A DNA stretch of 64,000 nucleotides from M3007 sp031373665 (GCA_031373665.1 JANMMZ010000031.1:62001-126000), one strand, 5' to 3'. Positions 8,224-17,562 are shown, numbered from the stretch's first letter. Made by a program: numbers and translations. The notes: generated by a model not told the origin, from the sequence alone.

Positions 8224-10806
8224 TTAACCCCAGCAGTTGCTACATGATGGCGGAGTTGGAGGCAATACTGCGGTCATCAATTCATTGTATGTCAAGTGAT
8301 TGTGCAGGTATTTTAGTTTCATACCCGAAGGGCATGTGGTATCGTCATCCATTTGTTTGAGTGTGATGGCAGTTTGGCCAAAAGACATTTTAATTTGTTC
8401 CAGTTGCCTATTGCTGTCTATCTCCATGATTAACAAAGGAGGCGCACCATACACTTGCAGAAAATTTAACCCATTTGATGGGGTTTCCAAAGTCAAGGTG
8501 AAATTTCCATACCCAGTTTGTTCATCATTCCCGGAGTCAATATTGTTGATATTCCATTGTTTGCTCAGTAGCCCGATCTGAATACTGGCACCAGAGATGA
8601 GGGGATAAGCCACATTGGTAAAAGCATTTTGAATAGCCGTGGATACATTTTGAGCATTTAAGTCAGTAACAATAGATGAGTCGGTAGAGACATCAATCGT
8701 AAACAAAGGAACGCCCGGAGAAATACCTGAGATTTGGATATAACTTGCGGCACCAGTAGGCTCTACGAGGATCAATGAAAAATAGTAGTAACCCGTCTGA
8801 TTGGGATCAATTGGATTAATATTACAGATAGTCCACTGCTTGCCCGGCGTATTTACAGCAATCGTAGCCGCATTGAAGAGCGGGAAATTGGCGGTCGCAA
8901 ATGCGCCTACGAGTTCTGCTGAAATAAGGGCATTGTTAAGCGTGGTAATAAAGGAATTATTGATTGAAAATAGGTTTACCCCAGCATCTAAAGCGAAAGC
9001 AGCATTGGTCAGGTCTGCGGAAAACAGATTGGACTCTAAAAACACGGTACTTTGTAGAGACGAAAAGGCAAAAGATGTGGCTTTCAAATCGGCGGAACCA
9101 CCCAAGATCGCTCCGTTGAATTGTGTCCCAATGAGTTTTGAAAAATCAAAAATGGAACCCTGCATCAATGATTGTTTAAAGGTCATTCCGCTCAAATTGG
9201 CATTGGATAAGTTGGCTAAACTCAAATCTGCACTTTCAGCATTGGCACCGCCACCATACCAATGTACCCCCGACATACCGACGGCGTATAAATTGGCCTG
9301 TTTAAGGTTGGCATCTACCATGTAAGCATTGGATAAGACGGCGGCATTGCCGACGTTGCTGACCACTTGAACCAAAAGATTGGTATTATTGTTGGTGACG
9401 TTGTATTTTTTTTCGCCCTCAATAATTTGCCATCGGCTTCCAGGTTGCACAATTTTTACCGTGGCGGTGGCTGGAATACTCAGGGGAGGATTTTGGGCAT
9501 CGGTTGGCAATGTTCCCGAATCTAAAGTAGGAATATCGGCTATCAGCAAAGTACCCATCGTCCTATTGGCACCCAATTGCGCTCCGGGCAATTGGGCTGC
9601 CTGAAGGATGGCGTTCGATAAATTGGCTCCAACCATGGAGATTCCACCCGTCAAGGTAGCATGGCTGAGGTCAGCGTAAGCCAATTGAGCGCCATCCAAT
9701 TGGGTATTGTCCAATTTTACTTTCTGCATATAAGCCTTTGCAAAAACAATCCCGCGCAAGTCATGGCCTGTAAAATTGCACCCACCTAGTTTTGCCCCCA
9801 TAAAATTGGTGTCCCCACTGATTTGGCAAAGGGTGAGGTCATGCCCCGTCAAGTCGGCACCAATCAAAATGGCATCTCTAAAATCGAGGTGATCTTCTAC
9901 CCCGCGTGCATCTGAAAAATCAGTATTGGTGAGGGTTGCACCCTTGAAAATAGCACCATTGACCAAAGCATTTCCGAACTTACACCCCACCATAGAGGCA
10001 TTGGTAAAGTCTGCCCGCTGCAAATTGGTATAACCAATTGAGGTGGAGCCAACGGGAGCAAATTGAGCCAAATTGAAGACACACCCATTCATTACAGACT
10101 GGGTCAATTGTACAAACTGCATGTTGGCTTTGATGAAAGAGCAATTGGTAAACGTAAGACCCGGTGCTATCCAACCTTCCATGTTGGCTTGATCAAATGC
10201 AGTATGGTCGGCAGTACACCCTGAAAAATTAGTTTTCCCCAGTTTCGTCGCTGTAAAATCAGCAAAGGATAAGTCAGAACCCATAAACGCAATTTCCTGC
10301 AAATCCTGCCCTACTAAATACACTCCAGTGAGTGGATTGGCCAAGGTACTGCGTTGTTGGATCATCCTGTTGAGGCTATCGGTCACCACTTCCTGTTGAA
10401 AAATAGCAGTTGACGGCAATGGAACACTTGTTTTTGTGATCCGTTCCAAAGTTGTTCCGTTGACATTCAGGTAGTAATCAACTCCATTTGCGGTTTCGAT
10501 GAGGTAAACCGTTTCGGGATCAATAATCTGAAAATGAAAGACGGAAAGACCCAAGTCATCGCGTGTGCTGCCAGCCACATACCCATTGTTCCAAGATACG
10601 TAATTCCAGTTCGGGCCTTGTAATACAAACCCCTGATCCAGGGTGCCATAAAGGTTAAACCATTGGGCAGCCACTGGCTGCGTTGGATTTCCAGACGACA
10701 ATTGGAGGACATTGGAGGCAGACAAACTGATCAAGTTTGAGCCAGCACCTGTGGCAAATGCGTATTTACCCGCAAAAATTGCCGTGTTTATATCAAAATT
10801 AGGCAT
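8224..10806 (-). CDS. Pentapeptide-repeat protein with W-motif modules
   Basis: 860 residues, no signal peptide. I use the ATG at 10806 (MPNFDINTA), not the upstream in-frame ATG at 10839, which would overlap the previous gene. The N-terminal ~120 residues are beta-rich and aromatic (GKYAF, QWFNLYG, NYVSWNNGY), possibly a small beta-trefoil or sandwich. From about 165 to 430 and 500 to 650 run A(D/N)LxX pentapeptides (for example ANLSNANLSG), which form a right-handed quadrilateral beta-helix. Between and after them are three copies of a module with the pattern PGxxWxI (SRWQI, KQWTI, KQWNI), also found in the 1330-residue protein of this operon. Ten bp follow the upstream gene and 11 bp precede the PKS, so co-transcription is likely. 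No biochemical function can be assigned. Confidence 0.85.
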   Translation of the reverse strand: MPNFDINTAIFAGKYAFATGAGSNLISLSASNVLQLSSGNPTQPVAAQWFNLYGTLDQGFVLQGPNWNYVSWNNGYVAGSTRDDLGLSVFHFQIIDPETVYLIETANGVDYYLNVNGTTLERITKTSVPLPSTAIFQQEVVTDSLNRMIQQRSTLANPLTGVYLVGQDLQEIAFMGSDLSFADFTATKLGKTNFSGCTADHTAFDQANMEGWIAPGLTFTNCSFIKANMQFVQLTQSVMNGCVFNLAQFAPVGSTSIGYTNLQRADFTNASMVGCKFGNALVNGAIFKGATLTNTDFSDARGVEDHLDFRDAILIGADLTGHDLTLCQISGDTNFMGAKLGGCNFTGHDLRGIVFAKAYMQKVKLDNTQLDGAQLAYADLSHATLTGGISMVGANLSNAILQAAQLPGAQLGANRTMGTLLIADIPTLDSGTLPTDAQNPPLSIPATATVKIVQPGSRWQIIEGEKKYNVTNNNTNLLVQVVSNVGNAAVLSNAYMVDANLKQANLYAVGMSGVHWYGGGANAESADLSLANLSNANLSGMTFKQSLMQGSIFDFSKLIGTQFNGAILGGSADLKATSFAFSSLQSTVFLESNLFSADLTNAAFALDAGVNLFSINNSFITTLNNALISAELVGAFATANFPLFNAATIAVNTPGKQWTICNINPIDPNQTGYYYFSLILVEPTGAASYIQISGISPGVPLFTIDVSTDSSIVTDLNAQNVSTAIQNAFTNVAYPLISGASIQIGLLSKQWNINNIDSGNDEQTGYGNFTLTLETPSNGLNFLQVYGAPPLLIMEIDSNRQLEQIKMSFGQTAITLKQMDDDTTCPSGMKLKYLHNHLTYNELMTAVLPPTPPSCSNCWG

Positions 10807-10816
10807 AGATTTTAAT

Positions 10817-11497
10817 TTATACTTGTTGAACATGAACATCGGTACTACCTACGCCACCTGCGGTAGGATTTCCACTGATACCAGTATCACCATTATTGCC
10901 CCAAGCTTGGGTAGTGCCATCTTCATTTCGGCCTCCTGCCCCAGCCATACCTTGAGCACCGCCCGATTGAGCAGTCCCGCTAGTCCCCCCCACGGAGACG
11001 GGTGATACCACTGGATCACCGATGTTGGCGGTGTGGTAAGTGACATTGATACTGCCGCCGCCGCCACCTTTGCCAGCATTACCCCCGTGGCCGCCATTGC
11101 TGCCGTTGCCACCTACCCCGCCTAAGGCTGTTGCAGGTTTTCCCTGTTTGTTTTTCCCGGCGTTTCCACCCTGGCCGCCATTTCCACCGCCGCCCCCCCT
11201 TCCGCCAGAGCCGCCAGTGCCGCCTTTACTTTGAATGCTCAATGGGCTACTCAAATTAAAGTTGGTGACTCGCAGCACAAAAGCACCTGCATCACCACCA
11301 TCCGTACCATCTGTAGCATCTGTTCCATTGGTGGGGGTAAGTCCTTTTTGGCCATTGGTTGCAGGGATGTATTTAAACCACCAACCCCACTTCCAGCCAT
11401 TGCCATTGGCACCATTGGGCGCGTTTAAAGCGGTCATCCCCCCATTACCATCATTGCCATTGGCACCGCTAATGAGTATATCTATTGAATTTGACAT
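10817..11497 (-). CDS. Gly-rich GGX-repeat protein (226 residues)
   Basis: A low-complexity protein without signal peptide. It begins MSNSIDILISGANGNDGNGG, has a short non-repetitive segment (FVLRVTNFNLSSPLSIQSKG, about 75-95), then GGxGGxGG tracts (about 95-150), a short beta-like segment and a second Gly/Asn-rich tail. The composition resembles collagen-like or PGRS-type structural proteins, but I do not recognise a family. It lies between the 419-residue paralogue (269 bp upstream) and the pentapeptide protein (10 bp downstream). The repetitive GGN/GGX codons make the opposite strand look open in several frames; those ORFs are shadows. Confidence 0.75.
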   Translation of the reverse strand: MSNSIDILISGANGNDGNGGMTALNAPNGANGNGWKWGWWFKYIPATNGQKGLTPTNGTDATDGTDGGDAGAFVLRVTNFNLSSPLSIQSKGGTGGSGGRGGGGGNGGQGGNAGKNKQGKPATALGGVGGNGSNGGHGGNAGKGGGGGSINVTYHTANIGDPVVSPVSVGGTSGTAQSGGAQGMAGAGGRNEDGTTQAWGNNGDTGISGNPTAGGVGSTDVHVQQV

Positions 11498-11522
11498 GTT
11501 TAAGATTTTTATTGATTAGAAT

Positions 11523-11750
11523 GGGTACACAATTTTTTTTTGGTATTTTTGGAGAAACAACAGTTTAAAAAATGACCTATTTTTCACACAATTGAAGCCA
11601 TTTCGACCTCATTCATGGTCTCTCGGTCCCTATGGCTCGAACAAACTCATCTAATGTCATTGAGTTAAAAAAGTGTCCTTTCAGGATCAAAATCTTGAAA
11701 TATTCACACCTATTGCTGCGCCCTTTTTTCCAAAAAGAAAATGTGTACCC
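11523..11750. repeat. Intergenic segment bounded by 21-bp inverted repeats
   Basis: GGGTACACAATTTTTTTTTG G at 11523-11543 is matched in inverse orientation by 11730-11750 with 19 of 21 positions identical. The 186 bp between hold no ORF that looks coding. The segment separates the two Gly-rich genes of the operon. It could be a small non-autonomous repeat or a pair of processing or terminator arms. No flanking target duplication is obvious. Confidence 0.4.
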
Positions 11751-11766
11751 TTTTCAGTTTATTGAG

Positions 11767-13026
11767 TTATTGAGCTCCATTAATAATAACAGAACCAGGG
11801 TTGCCTCCAGTGCCACCGGTTCCAGGTGTACCAGAACCACCACCAGTTCCATTAGGGTTGCCGGTTCCTGCTTGGCCGCCTGTCCCTTTTATACCTCCCC
11901 CATTGCCGCCGTTGGCTTTTTGAGTCGTCATATTAATGATTGGTGCACCACTAGTATAGTTAATATACACCTTATCTCCATTACCGCCATTACCCCCTTT
12001 ACCTCCGTCTCCAGCTTTGCCGCCATTGCCGCCTTTTCCTTGTGCTCCTGCTGCACAGGTTGAATCCGTATGGCCTGTATATGCGGCACCACCAGGGCCG
12101 CCATCACCGCCATCACCACCCTTGCCACCAATGCCACCATCGCCACCATTGCCTCCTACACTCCCCACCAAATAATTGCCATTCATGGTCGTTACGTTGT
12201 AAGTTACGGGCAGTGCATTGCCGCCATCGCCGCCATCGCCACCTTTTGTTGCATCGGTTCCATCGCCGCCGGGGCCACCAGCACCTGCAAGATTGCAGGA
12301 GCTTTTATCTTTTGAGGTAGCAGCAGCACCAGTAGAACCACCTTTAGCGTTGGCACCATCGCCGCCATCGCCGCCGTTGCCGCCATCGCCACCAAGTGCG
12401 ACTAAAGTAGTAACGTTGTCACCAACACTCAACAATACATTGTTATCTTGGATCGGTAGGGCCATTTTCATCTCATCTACACTCACAGTTCCAGGGCCTT
12501 TTGTAATGATTTGCCCTCCATTATCAATGGTAACAACGTTAAATAGTCCTGCAAATGGTTTGGCTTCTGTTCCTTCCAAACGTAAGGGGTGGCCTGGGTC
12601 AATGGTAATAGAACCACCCGTAAATACTGCCGCTTGGATCGGAAAACGCAAACGATTGAGGGTGGGTTTCCAAGAAGAAACCAATTCTGAGTTTCCATGA
12701 ATATAAGCTGACATGGCTTGGCATACATGCGGGTCTGTGGGACTGGAAACACTATACCCTACCTCGTGTACTGCTGGCGGAATAGGGTGTATCACGCCTG
12801 TCGCTTTGGCCGTTTCATCGGCTACTCCACACAAATTTTTCATCATATCCACATCGGTGATCGTCACAAACTTAGGTGGGATGTGCGACCTTTCAGGATC
12901 GTGAGAAAGGATCATGCCTCCTTCATAATCGCTGGTGTGATAGGAGTTGGAGAGTCTGGCCGCTGAATTGACTCCAAGGCTAATTAAGGTTTCGATGTTT
13001 TTCTGAAAATTGATTGCATTTGACAT
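11767..13026 (-). CDS. Protein with unique N-terminal half and Gly-rich GGX C-terminal half (419 residues)
   Basis: No signal peptide. Residues 1-215 are non-repetitive. They include a segment (about 140-195: SITIDPGHPLRLEG, VVTIDNGGQI, VSVDEMKM) that parallels the C-terminal half of the 124-residue neighbour (PLVINAG, VVHIDTL, GAQIQCN, VTMTVENF), which suggests a common beta-domain. Residues 215-419 are GGDGGDGG-type repeats interrupted by two beta-like stretches (PVTYNVTTMNGNYLVG, KVYINYTSGAPIINMT). The following Gly-rich gene has the same alternation. It starts 12 bp after the upstream gene. I cannot assign a function; a structural or matrix role is only a guess. Confidence 0.8.
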   Translation of the reverse strand: MSNAINFQKNIETLISLGVNSAARLSNSYHTSDYEGGMILSHDPERSHIPPKFVTITDVDMMKNLCGVADETAKATGVIHPIPPAVHEVGYSVSSPTDPHVCQAMSAYIHGNSELVSSWKPTLNRLRFPIQAAVFTGGSITIDPGHPLRLEGTEAKPFAGLFNVVTIDNGGQIITKGPGTVSVDEMKMALPIQDNNVLLSVGDNVTTLVALGGDGGNGGDGGDGANAKGGSTGAAATSKDKSSCNLAGAGGPGGDGTDATKGGDGGDGGNALPVTYNVTTMNGNYLVGSVGGNGGDGGIGGKGGDGGDGGPGGAAYTGHTDSTCAAGAQGKGGNGGKAGDGGKGGNGGNGDKVYINYTSGAPIINMTTQKANGGNGGGIKGTGGQAGTGNPNGTGGGSGTPGTGGTGGNPGSVIINGAQ

Positions 13027-13038
13027 GTTAATATATTT

Positions 13039-13413
13039 TTAATTTTTAATAAAATTTTCTACTGTCATCGTGACAGCAGTATTGCATTGTATTTGTGCTC
13101 CGGTTTCCAGGGTTAAGGTATCAATATGCACTACTACAGGATCTGTAGAGCCAGCATTGATGACCAAGGGGTCGTTGGCTGTCACCGTGATATTATTGGA
13201 TAACCTTGCGGTGACCTTGGTGGCGGTATTGTCCACACTTGGCAACGGAATTCCGGCCAAGGTGTAATACGCATTTCGAGTCGTTACCTCGCCCAAATCC
13301 ACCGTCATCTCTTGAAGACTGCTTGTATTAAGCGAGGCTCTTTCGAGGTTTAGTAACGCCAATATCTGTTCATAAACAGTTGGCGCACTGTCGTTGTGAG
13401 GATTATTTTCCAT
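13039..13413 (-). CDS. Small protein sharing a beta-segment with the adjacent Gly-rich protein
   Basis: 124 residues, no signal peptide and no recognised family. The N-terminal ~35 residues look helical (PTVYEQILALLNLERAS); the remainder is beta-rich and polar. Its C-terminal half (NDPLVINAGSTDPVVVHIDT to TVENFIKN) aligns by eye with residues ~140-195 of the 419-residue protein encoded 12 bp downstream. It is the second gene of the leftward operon. The 156 bp separating it from the first gene contain the nested hairpin at 13448-13544. Confidence 0.7.
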   Translation of the reverse strand: MENNPHNDSAPTVYEQILALLNLERASLNTSSLQEMTVDLGEVTTRNAYYTLAGIPLPSVDNTATKVTARLSNNITVTANDPLVINAGSTDPVVVHIDTLTLETGAQIQCNTAVTMTVENFIKN

Positions 13414-13447
13414 AAAAACATTGTTTAGTAATGGTTATAAAACAAGA

Positions 13448-13544
13448 CAGGCAGCAGTGCGAGGTTTGTATTTTTTGAGGTGTCATCGCGAAGTTTACGA
13501 AGCGGTGAAATCTCAAAAAAATACAAACCAACGCATCCTGCCTG
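13448..13544. repeat. Nested ~97-bp imperfect hairpin within the PKS operon
   Basis: Three concentric pairs of arms are visible. The outermost is CAGGCAG/CTGCCTG (13448-13454, 13538-13544). The middle pair is GGTTTGTATTTTTTGAG (13463-13479) against 13512-13529, with one extra base. The inner pair is TCATCGC/GCGGTGA (13483-13489, 13502-13508) with one G:T. It sits between the first and second genes of the operon, where it could attenuate transcription, protect an mRNA end, or be a small palindromic repeat. Confidence 0.5.
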
Positions 13545-13569
13545 ATAAATACTACTATGCTATAATCTG

Positions 13570-16500
13570 CTACGTAGCAGCAATGCTATACACCGCAATT
13601 TCGCCAATGATGGAAATAATGTCGTACTGTTTACTGTTTGTCGCATCCTTGATTCTCCAGTGCGCTGATTTTACCAACACCTCACAAGTACTGGAAGGCG
13701 AGAGCGTAATCTCATGAGTAGCAAACAGTGGAATGATTTTGGACATATCTGCGGCATCCAGCGTCGGTACATCATCCGTACTCAGATCAAAAAGAGGCGG
13801 AGTAGGTATCCATTGGCTCACCGAAGGTTCTGTTCTGCCTCCTGGCCCAGAGAGTCGCTCATAATTTAAGGCAAATAGATTGCGCCATATATCCAGTGCG
13901 ATTTTTCCAGCACTGATGTATTCCATATTGTCAGAACCCACTATATTGGCATCAGGTGTCCTGAACAGGTGTGCGCCTTGTGGGGTGTAAACATCCAACA
14001 CATAAGCCGTATTGGGGATAGTACCTTGTGCTGGGTCGCCTTTATAGGCCAATACATAGAGATAGCCCTTGCTTTCTATGGCAATATCGCAATAGTTCAA
14101 CTGCTCCTGCTGTGGGTTGATCGGGAAGTATGACAAATATTCAGAGACTTCAAGATCAGTGCCATTTAGGTTCATGATGTACGATCTGCCACCAGCCAAA
14201 TCTTTTAACTGCCAGGAATTATCTTTTATAAGCACAATCACTTCGGTATTGTTGAACTGATCTGATACTGCGATCAATCCATCTGTCAGACTTAGAATAT
14301 AGGTGTAATTACGACCTGGATCTACGATATTCCACTGAGAACCCGGTGTGATCACTGTGATCGCTGAGGTCTGGTCTTTATCGGGCAATATGTTGCCGTG
14401 GGCATCCGATTTATAAGATGGGTACAACATATTTGCTGCCAAAGCATCTAAAATATCCTGCGTGATATATCCACCTTTATCAAGATCTGAAGCCAAAGAT
14501 GCTTCTACATAAAACAATTGAGAGGCTCCATTGGTAACAAATGAACTAATCAAAGGCGCGGTTGCTATTCTATTATTTAACTCGCCCACCAACGCCCCTG
14601 CATTAGGGAGGACAAACAACTGACGACCAAGGAACGTAGGCGCAGGATTACCCGCAATATCAAAGGCTTGAACCCGCTGACTGATGGATTCTAGTACCAT
14701 AATTTTGCCATCTGGAGAGATCGCCAAGGCAATAGGGCCTAAGACCAAGCCTTCTTGTATGCCTTTGTTGGATACGATGACCGCAGCCGGTGCATCGGCA
14801 TCCGGAACAGCCTCCTCTGCCAGTTTTAGAATCTGCAAACGGTGGTCTTTCCAATTGGCGGCAATCACATATCCACTAGGGTGAACCGCCATCGCATCCA
14901 CATCTCCAATACTGAACGTACCGTAACTTTGACCGCTGTTTAACTCTGGAAAGGATGGATTTCCATCCATAAGGGTAATTTTCCTTAAATAACCTGGTTG
15001 GTCGCCCCGAGTATCCAACACAAAATTCAGGAGTCCTTCTTGCTTTTCATTGCCTCCATATACATCGTAGGCAAGGCCAGGCTTGGTTCCGAACCCAAAA
15101 GACGGGAATTTCATACGGGATTCAGGATCAGACAAAACCGATAGGTTTTGGAACACATACATCAGTCCTGCATTGGGATCGGTACCGTTTTCAAGCGGGA
15201 TATTTTCACCCGCCCCTTGCCATCCGTATCCAATGACGAAGTCCGATTCATTGATAGTGATGCCCGTCAGGGATGCAATGTTATTGCCTGCTCCGGTAGG
15301 ATTGAGGCTGCTCACCGTATCCGTTGGTACGGTTGCTCCGGCTGCAACACCCCACCAATAGTGGTTTTTCTCGGGGCTATAGGCGATTTTTTGTTGAAAT
15401 GAATACTGAGTGTCTTGAGAAAGCGGTACCAATAATTCTGTAATACTACCATCAGATGCTTTTATACCTTGTGCGAAAGTGGCGGGATCGGGCACTGCAT
15501 CCATCCAATCGCTGGCATATTTTCCACAGAGCCATCCAGTTTTAGAGTAAATGGCGGCGATCACCTGCATTTTACCGCCCCAAGGCACGGTAAAACTATT
15601 TACAATGGGCGCATTAGATGATCCACCATCGGAAGTCAATGGCGTTTTTCCTTTTGCTTCAAAACCCGTTCCGTTTTGATAGTTGACCATCAAACGATAG
15701 TGATCTGCCACCGCTGGCCATATTGCAGTACCCGGATGCCCGGCCTCTCCGTGTTTTTGGTCTGGCTTTAAGGTAAAGTTGAAGGTCATTTGGCGTTTGA
15801 TGCCTACTTCAATCACCGCTGGGGAAGAGAGTACCTCCCCTAGTGAAACGAGCATTTCTGCAGCGTCCAATGCCATGGAAAGCACTCGAAGTGCCCAACC
15901 AATAAATGGTACTTCGTCGGCAACTTCGGCTGCTGCGATCTCCAACATGATCTCTTCCGCGAGTTTTTCCAAGCCTTTTGAAACCAAAACAGATGCGATA
16001 CCCAATCCAAAGGTATTCGTAGCCTCTTTGAGTTGGTCGCTACCCGAATAATCACCTACCGCTTGGTTACCCACCATTTGATTCACAAATTCTGAGCCGA
16101 ATATGTCGACAGTGTCTTTGATGAACTCTTTATAAAATGAACTATCCGTAATGGCCGCACCTGCCACCATGAAAAACAGGGGAATACCAAACTGGAAAAT
16201 ACCCGTTTCTATAAAGCCGGGCCATACAATGTTTTTGTCATAATTGTAAGTACCCATGCCTCCAAACATCAACTTGGCAGATTCCGCGTCTGTTGGCCAA
16301 ACAAAACTGAGGTTGGTTGGATCGGTTGGTAGCGGAATCCCCAAAACGCTATTGACATTGGGAACCATGTCAATAAATTTCTTGCTGGTGGACTCAAACG
16401 CCGGAATGCTCATTTTCTCTACCCATCCTTCTGGGTTTTCAATGGGCTTGCCCATATCCGTATCGGAATAAAACTGGATATATGCCCCTACGATCCGCAA

Positions 16501-17562
16501 AAAATTATTGTTGACATCAACGGAAAAATTGGTGCCATCAAATTTTATGGAAGACTGATCTACCGACATACCGTGCGTAGAAGTATTGGGCGAAACCTGC
16601 CAAAGCGTAGGCGAAGCATCCAAAGCCGCCATAGTCGCATGAGGAGTTGTGTTGGGTTTCTTATGATTGGCAATGTCATAATTGCTTTGTCCTTGATTGA
16701 CCGACCAAGTTTGGTTCTGAAACTGGGGGTCATTCCGAGAGGTTTGAACGGGACGCGCCGCTACCGGTGCCAATTTTTCGGCCGTTTCATCCGTCAAATC
16801 ATAGATCAATACCGCATCTCCTTTAGATCGAGGGCCAATTGGAAAGTCAAATTGGGTCGGCTTTTGGGTAACAGGATTGACAGAAGTTTTGACCCGTGCA
16901 AAACCAGCGTTTGCCCCTGGTTGCCCTTGCGTTTTGATACTATCCCTCAAATATCCAATTTGATTTAACTGATTGATACTATCCGGATCGGTTTTATGAA
17001 CTGGGTAAATATGCTCGTTTTGCATAGCCAAATGGGTATTTGGCTTGTTGCTCAAGGTCATGGGGTGCATGCCTGCCAGATACAGTGCTACATCTAGTGG
17101 CCCTTTGAGGTGGTATTGATCTACCAGGTCTTGCCAAGGATCGTCTGTGTCAATATCAGCTAAATCATACCCATGCAATACACGGCTTTTCAGCGTATCA
17201 CAAGTAGAATTTAGTTTTTTGAAATACCTTTTGTGGTCATTGATGTGAGGCATGTACGACACGTGGTACAAAGGCGGTAGGTAATTGTTTGGATCGGTTT
17301 CATCCGCATGTCCAACCACCTGTATTTTGGTAAGGCTGTTGTCGTGAAAATGCTCTGTTGGCACCTGCACATGGTGGGTTATGGCACTGGGCTTGTGCTT
17401 GAGCAGTGTTTTAAGCACGGTGTTGTGTTCCGCTGCCTCCCCTAAGGTCTGATCATTGTGGGGGTTTAACTGGTATTTTTTCCCGCGAATTTTTAAAAAC
17501 ATCAAATGCTGATGCGGGTTCTCCAAATGATTGAAGTCGAAGTGTAAGGTGTGGATACTCAT
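13570..17562 (-). CDS. 1330-residue propeller-like protein with internal hydrophobic helices
   Basis: First gene of the leftward operon; no signal peptide. Residues 1-~300 are polar and His-rich, with no domain I recognise. About 440-580 contain hydrophobic or amphipathic helices (FGIPLFFMVAGAAI; EKLAEEIMLEIAAAEVADEV; WALRVLSMALDAAEMLVSL), which could insert in a membrane or pack as a bundle. About 790-1000 contain NHL/propeller-like strands (DVDAMAVHPSGYVIAANW; PIALAISPDGKIMVLES). The C-terminal third holds three copies of the W module (PGSQWNIVD, KDNSWQLKD, KSAHWRIKD) also present in the pentapeptide protein. The length, lack of secretion signal and mixed architecture recall large effector-like proteins, but I see no toxin motif. 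Confidence 0.75.
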   Translation of the reverse strand: MSIHTLHFDFNHLENPHQHLMFLKIRGKKYQLNPHNDQTLGEAAEHNTVLKTLLKHKPSAITHHVQVPTEHFHDNSLTKIQVVGHADETDPNNYLPPLYHVSYMPHINDHKRYFKKLNSTCDTLKSRVLHGYDLADIDTDDPWQDLVDQYHLKGPLDVALYLAGMHPMTLSNKPNTHLAMQNEHIYPVHKTDPDSINQLNQIGYLRDSIKTQGQPGANAGFARVKTSVNPVTQKPTQFDFPIGPRSKGDAVLIYDLTDETAEKLAPVAARPVQTSRNDPQFQNQTWSVNQGQSNYDIANHKKPNTTPHATMAALDASPTLWQVSPNTSTHGMSVDQSSIKFDGTNFSVDVNNNFLRIVGAYIQFYSDTDMGKPIENPEGWVEKMSIPAFESTSKKFIDMVPNVNSVLGIPLPTDPTNLSFVWPTDAESAKLMFGGMGTYNYDKNIVWPGFIETGIFQFGIPLFFMVAGAAITDSSFYKEFIKDTVDIFGSEFVNQMVGNQAVGDYSGSDQLKEATNTFGLGIASVLVSKGLEKLAEEIMLEIAAAEVADEVPFIGWALRVLSMALDAAEMLVSLGEVLSSPAVIEVGIKRQMTFNFTLKPDQKHGEAGHPGTAIWPAVADHYRLMVNYQNGTGFEAKGKTPLTSDGGSSNAPIVNSFTVPWGGKMQVIAAIYSKTGWLCGKYASDWMDAVPDPATFAQGIKASDGSITELLVPLSQDTQYSFQQKIAYSPEKNHYWWGVAAGATVPTDTVSSLNPTGAGNNIASLTGITINESDFVIGYGWQGAGENIPLENGTDPNAGLMYVFQNLSVLSDPESRMKFPSFGFGTKPGLAYDVYGGNEKQEGLLNFVLDTRGDQPGYLRKITLMDGNPSFPELNSGQSYGTFSIGDVDAMAVHPSGYVIAANWKDHRLQILKLAEEAVPDADAPAAVIVSNKGIQEGLVLGPIALAISPDGKIMVLESISQRVQAFDIAGNPAPTFLGRQLFVLPNAGALVGELNNRIATAPLISSFVTNGASQLFYVEASLASDLDKGGYITQDILDALAANMLYPSYKSDAHGNILPDKDQTSAITVITPGSQWNIVDPGRNYTYILSLTDGLIAVSDQFNNTEVIVLIKDNSWQLKDLAGGRSYIMNLNGTDLEVSEYLSYFPINPQQEQLNYCDIAIESKGYLYVLAYKGDPAQGTIPNTAYVLDVYTPQGAHLFRTPDANIVGSDNMEYISAGKIALDIWRNLFALNYERLSGPGGRTEPSVSQWIPTPPLFDLSTDDVPTLDAADMSKIIPLFATHEITLSPSSTCEVLVKSAHWRIKDATNSKQYDIISIIGEIAVYSIAAT

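Noticed and set aside
12000..12410. Short GCC/ACC-rich tandem pattern resembling a CRISPR or minisatellite array
   Set aside because: The periodicity comes from Gly-Gly-X coding triplets; there are no constant repeats with unique spacers.
11040..12700. Several plus-strand frames rich in Pro, Ala, His and Ile opposite the Gly-rich genes
   Set aside because: They are complements of GGX codon tracts; composition is purely a mirror of the minus-strand repeats and no start context or domain is seen.
13421..13717. Plus-strand frame overlapping the nested hairpin and the end of the 1330-residue gene
   Set aside because: Mostly antisense to a well-supported coding region and otherwise within palindromic DNA.
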